A DNA stretch of 10,487 bases from the NCBI GenBank assembly GCA_028565715.1, contig JAOXYC010236460.1, forward strand, positions 1 to 10,487, written 5' to 3'. Every line of letters begins with the position of its first letter. Positions within the stretch are counted from its first letter, which is position 1. This DNA comes from Phoronis pallida (lineage: Eukaryota > Phoronida > Phoronidae). The notes below the pieces were generated by a model. It made no database searches and was not told the DNA's origin. It saw only the letters and a program-made list of their open reading frames with translations. Both the position numbers and the translations under genes were made by a program. Below, one piece after another: positions 1 through 6,783 of the stretch.

Positions 1-41
1 TTTTCGAAGACGTGAAAAACTGGAAAAGTATGAAAGATTTT
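1..41 (+). CDS. ADPRS: possible tail of the upstream ARH3 exon
   Basis: The next exon needs one leading base, so a phase-1 exon must precede it. Read from base 2, the edge sequence is open (REKLEKYERF) and reaches a reasonable donor, T|GTAAAAAG after base 41, in exactly phase 1. Spliced, it reads KYERFFSKHAPETN, plausible for the helix before the TDD motif. Read from base 3 it begins FEDVKNWKSMKDF, which recalls the Phe-Glu catalytic flap of the family, but the good donor is then out of phase; only the GTATGA donor after base 29 or a weak GTTGAT after base 48 would fit. I cannot decide between these readings, and the true exon may lie wholly outside the window. Confidence 0.4.
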
Positions 42-3000
42 GTAAAAAGTTGATGTGTTCTTCGGTGTTTACTTTGGCGTGTTGTAGTACTGAACCTATC
101 CTAAGGGATACTGCGGTGACGTCAGAGTACTGGGAAGTACAAGACCGATGAGTTGGCCCTGAGCTGACCTGGATCCTTTTTACTACCTCAGTTGTTAGAC
201 CATAGGCCTTGCACTTCCAGGGTTGCGGGTTCTTTCTTTTCTTCCTTAATGTGCAAGATTCTTTAAGAATATCTCGCACAGTTTGGGACCGACTGGAGGG
301 ATAATTTTTCATATGCGGTTCTCATCAGTGTTCCGGCTCCAAGAAGAGAAAATACCATGAAATGGCGCTAATTAAATGTCATGCCCAACATATTCCTGTT
401 GATTTGAATTAGGAATTCTTGGTTATTGTGCAGAATCGGACACCTCGACAAGAAGAGTTTCGCGACACCCGTTATTCAGTCAATGAATTTTATAGCCGAT
501 GCCATCAACCAACTGAGGTTGAATATTGACTATGAATTTCATTGACTGAATAACAGGAATCTGCACAATGACTGAGTTCTTCCCATTTCTTAAAAAATCC
601 ATCAATAAAAAATGAATTGTTGACTGAAATTGAAAAATAGTATTTTACTAGCTAGCTCTCATAGTGAGAGTGAATATCTTTCTTTAAAATACGGGTCTTA
701 CTACGTCATTACAGACTGCCAATTTTACTATAAAATATTTGCATTTTAACCCTTTGGTCATGTCAAAAGGTCCTTGATCAAAATTCATATTATGATGAAA
801 ATCATTAGATGATTTTATAAACCGTTCTTGCTATACCTTCGGAGTCACTTGAAAGACCACAGTCAAGTCGAAGATATATTTGTGCAGTCAAATCTCGTTT
901 AAAAGGGGATCGGGTACTAGTGAGGGATAAAATGTTAATAGTGAATTGAAAAATGAAAATAGAATGATCTATAGTTTTTTCATTTCAGTCTCGAAACATG
1001 CACCAGAAACAAATTACGCCATCCAGTTTACTGATGATACTGCCATGGCCCGCTCTGTCGCAGAGTCCCTCATTGAAAACAAGGGTTTGAATACCAAAGA
1101 TTTGGCTCGGAGGTAAATCACATCCACAATGTTTTGAAAATAAATTTTGCACAAGACTTCACTTGCCTATCATGTTGCTGATTTAATGATGAATTCCTGA
1201 GATGAAATCCATGTTTTGCACAGTGCATATTGGTTAGTCTTAGAAAACCATATCAAGCCTTGATATGATTTTACTTAAATTAAATTTGTCTTGTCACTTG
1301 AGGTGATTCCAACACTGTAATCTGAGGAGTGTTGTGATGATTCAGAGCTTTGTTCACCTAAATGTAAATGTAAATGTATTTATTAAGAAATTGCAACCGT
1401 GAAAGGTTGAAGTTCATACAAAACTTGAAACACTACAATTAGGATACAACTAAAAACACAATAAATAATACATAATCCAACACAAATAATCAGTGGAACT
1501 GGGATGTCAACAGTGGTTACATATTTCAAGTTTGGAAAGTGTTTAGGGCAAATGGGATAAAACTATTTTTGTATCGGTCAGTTTTACACTTAGGTACTTG
1601 GAATTTAGTTACACTTTGGTGTCTTCGCTGTTCATTGACAATAAATATGTCGGACATAGCATTTTCTGATTTCGTAAGATTTACAAAAAAGCGTTTTGAC
1701 AGTGATAGGCGTTGGTCTTTAAGGGAAATAAGATTGTGTTGTGAGAGAGCTTCATTATAAGATAATGAAGGGAAAATGATCCTAAATGCTTTTTTGGGGA
1801 TATTTACAAAACAAAGATGCTTGGTCTGAGGTAATGCTTGACACGTGCCACACTGGGCAAGCGTACTCGAGTGTTGATTTGATAATGGTGTAATAAACAG
1901 TGGGTAGATCTTTTGTTGAAAGTTTGGCTCGTTTGAGCCAGCATTGGAAAGGTTTGAAGCAATCTCAATCATTTTTGTTAACCGATTCATTCATTTGCCT
2001 TGTTGACTTCCTTACAAAGACAAGCATGTCCTTGTAATGAAACCTGCTTTAAAAAGCCTAGTTCTTGTGCAACATTTTAATGTCATGTGAATCAAATTTT
2101 AAAAAAATTGATTCAAGTGACTTCATCTCAAAAACACTTACCTACACTGAAGACATTATTGTTTACAAAGATACAGGATTTAAAAAAAAACTCTTGGTTA
2201 ATATTATTATTATTGTAGGTTTCAAGAAGAATTCTTTAAGGAGCCAGCTCGAGGCTATGGACCTGGTGTAGTAACAGTATTTCAAGGTCTTAGAGTAAGT
2301 TTTGTTGATTCTGTTTTCATACTTCTTCAATAGGTGGCGCTGATAACATAATCTGATCTTGCCTTCATTTTACAAATTTATTTAGGAGACAATCGTTTTT
2401 TTTTAAATACATTGCATGTTTTGCGGGATTGGGGGGGGGGTTTAATTCTATGTTTATTATTTTCAGGGACAGGCAAATTTTTCTGGATGCATAACATTAC
2501 CGACTATCCTAAAGAGCATGGGGAAACATATGTCTCCGGATTTCAAACCCTAATTTATGAAAACTTATTGGTGTCTGTTTTCATTTTTTGAAAAAATGAG
2601 TAAGCTCAATTTAATCAAAAATATTTCTATGATTCCTGACCTTACCCCAGCTTAAACAGTTATATTTTTCTCCCAGTGAGCAGCGGTGAAACAAATGAAA
2701 TAAAAACAACGATTGATTTCATATTAAAGCATACATATTTCTGAACTTCCAGGCTCCATGGTCACTGCAACAATGATATTTTGGCGTAAAAATAGAATTT
2801 TGCGCAAAAATATCATTGTTGCAGTGTGACCATAGAACTTGGATGTTCAGAAACATGAATGCATTTGATATGAAATCAATCATTGTTTTTATTGTATTAT
2901 CTTTTTTGTTTTTAATCATTTTTGCAAGATCTTCATGTTATCAACTTCTGTGATCACAATTCAGGATGGATTTGAAAGTGGTGATGAATTTGATGAGTTC

Positions 3001-6000
3001 ATCTTTGCACGAAGACAGTTTGGAGGCATGGGGTCGTACGGTAATGGAGGGGCTATGAGGATTGCTCCAATGGGTCTTTACTCATGTAACAAGACAGAAC
3101 AAGAGCTAGAGGTAAATTATTTCACCAAGAATATAGTCAATCAGTCATCAAAAGATTTATCAAACATTTGATCCTAATCAGCTTTGTTGAAATTGTATGG
3201 ATGGGAGTTGTGGTAATACTTGATTTATCAAACACTTTGGCTTATGGTGTGTACATTTGGTATGGTCATCAGGCAGGATCAGAAGAACCCCCTGCTGATG
3301 TACTCTTCTGCACATTTCCATTAAATAATAAAGACAAACTCTGCTCCAAACCACTTTATGGCAATTTTCATTGGCTGTTTGATCTGCCATTGCTGTGAGT
3401 ATACTGAGAAAATTGTTTGGACAATGTCAAAAAAGGTCATTAAACCTGGTCAACTATCCAAAAGTTGTTGTCATGTATGCGCGGGAGGATTAGTAACATA
3501 CCTCCTATAGAAACTCCTCAAGTAACTATCCAATCAGAAACATGCTACTCATGGTTCTCAGAGAATGTAACCATAGAGTACCAGGTTGTTGACATTGAGG
3601 ACATTGGGTTAAATGTCAAGGTATCAGAGGGGCTATTTAGGAAATCCCTGGTAGCGTTCCACAAGCAACTCTACTGTCTTTGCGTTGGTCTCAATCTGGC
3701 GTCAAGCCACAAATCAACTAGACATGTTGTGTAAGAGTCCTTTGTTGAATATAACTTACTTGCATTTGAGTCAAAAGATCGGGACGAAAGCAGACACAGT
3801 ATCTTTAATGTTAATCATTTATTTGTACCCATTTTTAGGATCTGGTAACAAAAGCTACAGAGATCACCCACACGCACCGCAATGGAATTCTGGGAGCAGT
3901 TTTGGAATGCTACGCAATAAGGCAGGCAGTTTGTGAGGAAAAGACTTTAGACAGAATTTCATTTGTGGATAAACTTATTGCCAAAATGTCTTCTTTAGAA
4001 AATGTAGATATACCAGATAAAAGCAAGGCAGATGATGCAGAGTAAGTAACTGATGATTTTTTTCCAACTCCAGTGCGCACTAGATTGAAAATGTTTCACT
4101 ATGGTGTGTTCTCATTTTAACACACTCCTTCTGAAACATGTTAATTTATTACCTAAACAATACACATAAAACCAAGAAGTGAAAGCGCATCATAAGGGAC
4201 ATTCTGTGGGATTCATCTATTGGGGTGATGAACGTTACATTTTCAAAAGCATGTAATGCGTGTTGGTTACCATTAGAATATAAGGACTAAAGTACATAAA
4301 ATATTACTTTTATTTTCCATCTTTAAAATTGCAAAAATATTGACACCTTTGAAAATCATGTGCACGTTAGGTAAAGGTTTTGTTATAGATTCCTACAATG
4401 TTGCCTTAACAACTGTGACAGTTACCAATCAGTGACTGAGTATGGATAATTTTTAATGGCTACAAACCATTTCATTTTCCATCTATGTTGAAAGACCTTG
4501 TTGTAATTTTTCTTTTAATCGAAATTGATTTTTCAGATTTGAAGAGCCGAAAAACTACACTGAGAAGTTACAAGTAGTCAAGTCATTCCTACAGGCAAAA
4601 GAACCCCCTTCAGAAAGTGATGTTGTGAAATATTTAGGTAGTTTTTGAGACATAAAGTGTCCTGATCACATTTGTTTTTGGCCAAAATTTAAGGATGAAC
4701 TTCAAAATCAGCGCATACATAAACAAAGACATTGTTTAATTTTAATCGACGTTTGGGTTTAATATCATGAAACCATTATCAAGACAATGCTCATCACAAT
4801 AACATTATAACACAGGAGAACAGTCTGTACAGGCACACATCAAAATGCATTGTGAGGAATACATCAGGGTTCAAAACAGCTGGAGCTCAAATGAACCAAT
4901 GTTTCTATTCAGATAGATATTAAACCGAAACATCGATTAAAACTAAACAATGTCTTTGTTTATGTATGCGCTGATTTTGAAGTTCATCCTCATAAAGTGT
5001 CCTGCAATAATAATGCCCAATTTACATTATTCTTTCATTTTAGTTGCAGTTCAAAAAAACTGTAGTTAGGCTTTTGAGAAAATTCGATAAAAAAAGGTGT
5101 GATTATCCACTTTTCTCAAAAACAAATTCTCTACAGAATTTTTGCTTATTTTTTTACTGCTCACAGTTTTGTATACCAGTATGAACCACAAATTTGAAGA
5201 AATGATTGCATGGAAACAAAAACATTAATTGATCAATATGACCACTAAGCGCCCATAGCTTAGTGGTTAGAGTCTTGGCCTATTAATAAAAAGGTCGCAG
5301 GTTGAGCCTAGTCTCTGCCACAGCCCGGCTCAACCGCCGGTCTGTGCTAACATCTCGATAAGCGAGTCTCATTGATGACATCACTCCGCTTAAACTCAAT
5401 TGTAACTCGATCCCTACTTTCGGCAAGACCCCCCTCAATTGATACAGTCCCTCGACCTGAGTCACAGAACCAGTGGAGGCAGCGAAAGCGCTATGTAAGC
5501 ACTGGGCATTAGTGTGAACGTTGCGATTTAGGCTGTTTTTGGCACTTTTTGAACATAGATTTCTCCGCAATGAGTGGTCAAATCTTCATGAAAATTAAAA
5601 GGTATACTTTTTAGACTTAGTAAAAGAGAATCATTTCTCAGATTTTTTATTGACCCCTCCATTGCTGAGCTACAGTCAGCTTCAAAAATAAAGACTTTCA
5701 TAAACAAATTTAAGAAAATTTTAGCTTTAAAATTCAATATTTCCAAAACAAAAAAATTTAGAAAAATTTTGAGACCCGTTTCCCTTCAAAACATCAAATG
5801 GACTATATTAAAATTAAAACCTTCTTCAAAAAATAAATGGATTTTTTTTTAGTAAAAAAATTGGTCACATGACCAAAATCAATTTTTTTTAATTTAAAGG
5901 TAATCAAAAGAATGTTATCTTTCATTCCATTTTAAAAAAACATGACCAACTAGATCAGGGATAATATTTTAAACCAAATGCCCACCAGGTTACGGAAAAT

Positions 6001-6783
6001 ACAGAGCTTTTGCACAAATTTGATATGTTTTCTTTCATCTTCTCATGATTCAATCCATGATCCAGCTTTTGTAATGTTCAATTTGCTTCAAAAATTTATA
6101 TATTTTCTGAAAGGTGAATAAATTTAGAATCTATTGGTCACCTTTAAATTTAAAAAAATGATTTTGGTCACGTGACCAATTTTTTTACTAAAAAAATCAA
6201 TTTATTTTTTTAACAAGGATTTCAAGAACAATACATTCTACATCGGCATGGTTTTTATTTTTATATAGTCTATTTTGTGTATTGAAGGGAAACGGGTCTC
6301 AAAATTTTGCTAAATGTTTTAGTTTTGGAAATATTTAATTTTAAAGCTAAATGTTCTTCAATTTTGTTTTTTATGAAAGTCTTCATTTTTGAAGCTTTAT
6401 AGCACAGCAATGGAGGGGTGAATAAATTATCTGAGACCCGTTTCCCTTCTACAAAGGCTAAAAAGCATGTCTTGAAATTTTCATGAAGATTGGACCACTC
6501 ATGGCGGAGAAATCTATGTTCGAAAAGTGCCAAAAATAGCCTAAATCGCAACGTTCACACTTACTGAAAAGTTGAAGTTATGATTTGAGAATTTCTTGGT
6601 TGTGATCAGGGTATGTGATTTCTGACCAGCATAAATGGTACTGGAAGGGAGAAGGTCCTTTTGTGTAAGGCATGCAAGATATATTTTTACTTTTTAGGTC
6701 ATCATATATCTGCACTAGGATCTGTGCCTACAGCGATCTACACTTTTTTACGATCAACTGAGCCAATCGAAGGACTTGAGCAG
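1..6783 (+). CDS. ADPRS: ADP-ribosylserine hydrolase ARH3, partial multi-exon gene
   Basis: In the known family, ARH3 is a Mg2+-dependent hydrolase that removes ADP-ribose from serine and degrades poly(ADP-ribose) and O-acetyl-ADP-ribose in nucleus, cytosol and mitochondria after PARP signalling. Seen here: six exons with GT-AG borders and compatible phases (joined 2/0/0/2/1/0) reading continuously. Conserved blocks appear in family order: FTDDTAMARS, ARGYGPGVVTVFQGL, FGGMGSYGNGGAMRIAPMGL, ATEITHTHRNGILGA, then ALGSVPTAIYTFLRSTEP. They match human ARH3 as I remember it (YTDDTAMAR, RGYGAGVVTVF, GSYGNGGAMR, SVPTAIYCFLR). The exons supply roughly 240 residues against about 360 in human. Missing are most of the N-terminus, including the catalytic Glu region, and the C-terminal exon(s) with the second metal-binding Asp pair. 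No stop or polyA site of this gene is seen. The visible exons have no frameshifts or stops, so I infer a living gene cut by the window edges; a 3'-truncated copy cannot be excluded. Confidence 0.93.
181..235 (+). repeat. degenerate tRNA-like SINE head
   Basis: CTACCTCAGTTGTTAGA resembles a pol III A box with the tRNA D-arm. About 20 bases later GGGTTGCGGGTTC resembles a T-arm/B box (consensus GGTTCGANNCC) that has lost its 3' half. Spacing and order are those of a tRNA head, but there is no complete cloverleaf, so it is not a tRNA gene. The SINE body and both ends are not defined. It differs in sequence from the clearer SINE near 5251. Confidence 0.4.
424..570. repeat. foldback element with asymmetric arm
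   Basis: GTTATTCAGTCAATGAATTT (471-490) is matched in reverse complement by AAATTCATTGACTGAATAAC (about 534-553). Outside these, ATTGTGCAGAATC (about 425-437) pairs with GAATCTGCACAAT (558-570). The two pairings are adjacent on the right side but separated on the left by about 30 bases not matched on the right. The centre holds a small stem, TCAACC (505-510) and GGTTGA (517-522). This fits a short non-autonomous foldback or MITE that gained about 30 bp in one arm, or lost it in the other. Confidence 0.75.
989..1112 (+). CDS. ADPRS: ARH3 exon with TDD metal-binding motif
   Basis: The acceptor TTTCAG ends at 988 and the donor is AG|GTAAAT. After two bases completing a split codon, the frame reads SKHAPETNYAIQFTDDTAM and continues ARSVAESLIENKGLNT to KDLARR. 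The Thr-Asp-Asp triplet corresponds to human Thr76-Asp77-Asp78 (numbering from memory), which bind Mg2+, so the first half of the metal site is intact. The exon ends in phase 2; AG is completed by G of the next exon to give Arg. Confidence 0.95.
1359..1376 (-). repeat. hexanucleotide 3' tail of the LINE
   Basis: Three perfect copies of TAAATG on the + strand (CATTTA on the - strand) lie directly after the AATAAATA end of the LINE 3' UTR. Their position at the retrotransposon terminus suggests they were made at reverse-transcription priming rather than being an unrelated microsatellite. Confidence 0.7.
1526..1990 (-). pseudogene. LINE reverse transcriptase C-terminus, frameshifted
   Basis: The longest open frame gives 154 codons, but only its C-terminal part, from about NIPKKAFRIIFP to the stop at 1526, is in the native frame. 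The upstream native segment is in another frame: LKRAKLSTKD (about 1906-1935) followed by YYTIIKSTLEYACPVWHV (about 1844-1897). At least one frameshift therefore lies near 1800-1840, and probably another near 1945, beyond which MIEIASNL appears in a third register. The RT catalytic domain (YADD) and endonuclease are absent. It is a dead fragment; the Met at 1988-1990 is not a true start. Confidence 0.8.
2219..2294 (+). CDS. ADPRS: ARH3 exon with GYG-GVVTVF segment
   Basis: The acceptor TATTGTAG ends at 2218 and the donor is AGA|GTAAGT, a consensus site. The first base completes Arg with the previous exon. The frame then reads FQEEFFKEPARGYGPGVVTV and FQGLR, matching the family pattern of F-QEY-K-P-RGYG-GVVTVF in human ARH3. 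The Gly-rich turn belongs to the ADP-ribose pocket region. The exon is 76 bp and ends in phase 0. Confidence 0.95.
2295..2964 (+). other. ARH3 intron with palindromic element
   Basis: The donor is GTAAGT and the acceptor ATCACAATTCAG. Inside are a run of ten G (2431-2440) and a near-palindromic element (2702-2891) described separately. The remainder, including the - strand frame at 2719-2919, is not coding; that frame only reads through the palindrome. Confidence 0.85.
2702..2891. mobile_element. near-palindromic MITE-like element, about 190 bp
   Basis: The left arm (about 2702-2787) and right arm (about 2810-2891) are reverse complements over some 80 bases with scattered differences. Matched blocks include GATTGATTTCATAT, TTTCTGAAC, ATGGTCAC and GCAACAATGATATTTT with their complements on the right. 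The unpaired centre is only about 20 bases. The termini read AAAAACAA and TTGTTTTT with TA outside each, which would suit a TA target duplication, but this is too weak to assign a superfamily. There is no coding capacity, so it is non-autonomous. Confidence 0.8.
2965..3111 (+). CDS. ADPRS: ARH3 exon with GSYGNGGAMR ADP-ribose loop
   Basis: The exon of 49 codons is in phase 0 at both ends (acceptor AATTCAG, donor GAG|GTAAAT). It opens with DGFESGDEFDEFIFARRQF and then contains GGMGSYGNGGAMRIAPMGLY. In the family the Ser-Tyr-Gly-Asn-Gly-Gly loop (human Ser148 to Gly153, from memory) contacts the distal ribose and phosphates, and every residue of it is present. The exon ends CNKTEQELE. The open frame continues upstream into the intron to an ATG at 2935, but that Met is preceded by no promoter evidence and is intronic. 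Confidence 0.96.
3112..3838 (+). other. ARH3 intron, no recognised element
   Basis: The donor is GTAAAT and the acceptor TTTGTACCCATTTTTAG. Several overlapping open frames of 70-90 codons occur on both strands (3168-3398, 3178-3390, 3465-3734), and this intron is less AT-rich than its neighbours. None shows a motif I recognise. The 3465-3734 frame contains ENVTIEYQVVDIEDIGLNVK followed by a possible donor GTATCA, but it has no matching acceptor in frame and is not part of the ARH3 fold. An old repeat fragment is possible. Confidence 0.6.
3839..4041 (+). CDS. ADPRS: ARH3 exon with Thr-His motif
   Basis: The frame begins DLVTKATEITHTHRNGILGA and continues VLECYAIRQAVCEEKTLDR, ISFVDKLIAKMSSLENV and DIPDKSKADDAE. 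THTHRNG aligns with the THASSLGYNG stretch of human ARH3, whose His182 (from memory) lies in the ADP-ribose pocket; here the loop after the His looks a few residues shorter. The following helical part is less conserved in the family. The acceptor is TTTTTAG and the donor GA|GTAAGT, in phase 2. Confidence 0.94.
4042..4536 (+). other. ARH3 intron, nothing notable
   Basis: The donor GTAAGT and the acceptor GAAATTGATTTTTCAG border AT-rich sequence with no open frame of note, no clear repeat and no motif I recognise. Confidence 0.8.
4537..4637 (+). CDS. ADPRS: ARH3 exon, variable helical linker
   Basis: After one base completing Glu with the previous exon the frame reads FEEPKNYTEKLQVVKSFLQ and AKEPPSESDVVKYLG, ending in phase 1 at G|GTAGTT. 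It corresponds to the human segment RPYSSRLKKIGELL to EEVVSELGNG. Similarity is modest but the pattern fits: an amphipathic helix, then a Pro/Ser turn followed by D-VV-LG. The frame joins on both sides without a gap. The donor GTAGTT is weaker than the other donors in this gene. Confidence 0.9.
4651..5004. repeat. 14-bp direct repeats bracketing the 4692 element
   Basis: CATAAAGTGTCCTG is present at 4651-4664 and 4991-5004. The right copy abuts the inverted repeat, while the left copy is 27 bases from it. If these are target duplications, the inserted unit is 4665-4990 and carries extra sequence on its left side only. Confidence 0.55.
4692..4990. mobile_element. MITE-like element with 74-bp inverted repeats
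   Basis: AGGATGAACTTCAAAATCAG and the following bases (4692-4765) are repeated in reverse complement at 4917-4990. The outer 50 or so bases are almost identical and only a few mismatches occur further in, so the copy is fairly young. The core of about 150 bp has no coding frame. No short target duplication adjoins the ends, but CATAAAGTGTCCTG occurs at 4651-4664 and again at 4991-5004, immediately right of the element. A non-autonomous DNA transposon is the likely type; the superfamily cannot be named from this. Confidence 0.88.
5241..5267. repeat. inverted repeat at the SINE A box
   Basis: ACCACTAAGC (5241-5250) is the exact reverse complement of GCTTAGTGGT (5258-5267), with a 7-base loop that is the first seven bases of the SINE. 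The flank thus carries a perfect complement of the A-box region. Confidence 0.8.
5251..5511 (+). mobile_element. tRNA-derived SINE
   Basis: GCCCATAGCTTAGTGGTTAG resembles a tRNA 5' half with an A box at about 5256-5266. AAGGTCGCAGGTTGAGCC (5291-5308) resembles a T-arm/B box with one base missing from GGTTCGA. A GC-richer body of about 200 bp follows, ending AAAGCGCTATGTAAGCACTG and then GGGCATTA, similar to the ends of many invertebrate SINEs that finish in short ATT-type repeats. The tail is cut by the foldback that begins at 5512. There is no cloverleaf, so it is not a tRNA gene. The 5' edge is defined by similarity to a tRNA start; no target duplication was found. Confidence 0.75.
5512..6560. 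mobile_element. large foldback transposon, arms about 390-420 bp
   Basis: GTGTGAACGTTGCGATTTAG (from 5512) returns in reverse complement at the other end, CTAAATCGCAACGTTCACAC (to 6560). Matching continues inward through TCATGAA, CCCCTCCATTGCTG, the motif GAGACCCGTTTCCCTTC (5771-5787, complement 6284-6300), and GGTCACATGACC (about 5872) opposite GGTCACGTGACC (about 6168). Arms are about 5512-5902 and 6141-6560, diverged by perhaps 15-20 percent, with a core of about 240 bp. TTA directly flanks both ends (5509-5511 and 6561-6563), the 3-bp TWA-type duplication known for PIF/Harbinger elements. No transposase is encoded, so it is non-autonomous. Superfamily is inference from the duplication alone. 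Confidence 0.85.
6698..6783 (+). CDS. ADPRS: ARH3 exon with SVPTAIY helix
   Basis: The acceptor TTTTTAG ends at 6697 and two bases complete Gly with the previous exon. The frame reads HHISALGSVPTAIYTFLRST then EPIEGLEQ, ending in phase 0 at CAG|GTTTGT. SVPTAIY and FLR match the human protein almost exactly. In the family this helix is followed, about 20 residues later, by the GGDTDT metal-binding motif, which is not in this exon nor found later in the window. Confidence 0.95.

Larger units (their letters stand above)
42..988 (+). other. ARH3 intron before the TDD exon
   Basis: This stretch has no convincing coding sequence. It contains a degenerate tRNA-like SINE module (about 181-235) and an asymmetric foldback (424-570), described separately. 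The remainder is AT-rich. The acceptor is TTTTTTCATTTCAG, a good polypyrimidine tract ending at 988. The left border depends on the uncertain first exon. If that exon is wrong, the left part is still an intron or upstream sequence. Confidence 0.6.
1359..2000 (-). mobile_element. 5'-truncated non-LTR retrotransposon (CR1/L2-like LINE)
   Basis: Read on the - strand, the sequence encodes the thumb and C-terminal end of a LINE reverse transcriptase, followed by an untranslated tail of about 165 bp. The tail ends in AATAAATA and three CATTTA hexamers (1359-1376). Short microsatellite tails instead of poly(A) are typical of CR1/L2-type LINEs, and 5' truncation is typical of target-primed insertion. 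The protein pieces match the usual end of such elements: STLEYACPVWH, KKAFRIIFPSLSYNEAL, ISLKDQRLSLSKRFF and VPKCKTDRYKNSFIPFAL. The 5' limit is approximate, and I saw no target-site duplication. It lies antisense to ARH3 within an intron. Clade assignment is inference. Confidence 0.85.
1113..2218 (+). other. ARH3 intron containing a LINE fragment
   Basis: The intron is bounded by donor GTAAAT and acceptor ATTATTATTATTGTAG. More than half is an antisense 5'-truncated LINE (1359 to about 2000). Elsewhere there is a short palindrome, CATATCAA-GCC-TTGATATG, near 1247-1265. The + strand frame at 2065-2271 is not a separate gene; it runs from intron into the following exon in the wrong frame. Confidence 0.85.
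4638..6697 (+). other. long ARH3 intron packed with repeats
   Basis: This 2.06-kb intron holds the 299-bp inverted-repeat element at 4692-4990, a SINE at about 5251-5511 and the 1,049-bp foldback at 5512-6560. Between 5005 and 5240 and between 6564 and 6697 I see only AT-rich sequence. The acceptor is ATATATTTTTACTTTTTAG. Mirror-image - strand frames at 5528-5746 and 6270-6551 belong to the foldback and are not genes. Confidence 0.85.

Noticed and set aside
1539-1760. 73-codon + strand frame
   Set aside because: It is antisense to the LINE reverse transcriptase remnant, which explains the sequence.
5251-5320. tRNA gene
   Set aside because: A and B box-like sequences are present, but the T-arm is damaged, no acceptor stem pairs, and a SINE body follows.
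5528-6551. Two similar - strand frames (5528-5746 and 6270-6551)
   Set aside because: They read across the foldback arms and related sequence; there is no protein motif, and long arms generate such frames by themselves.
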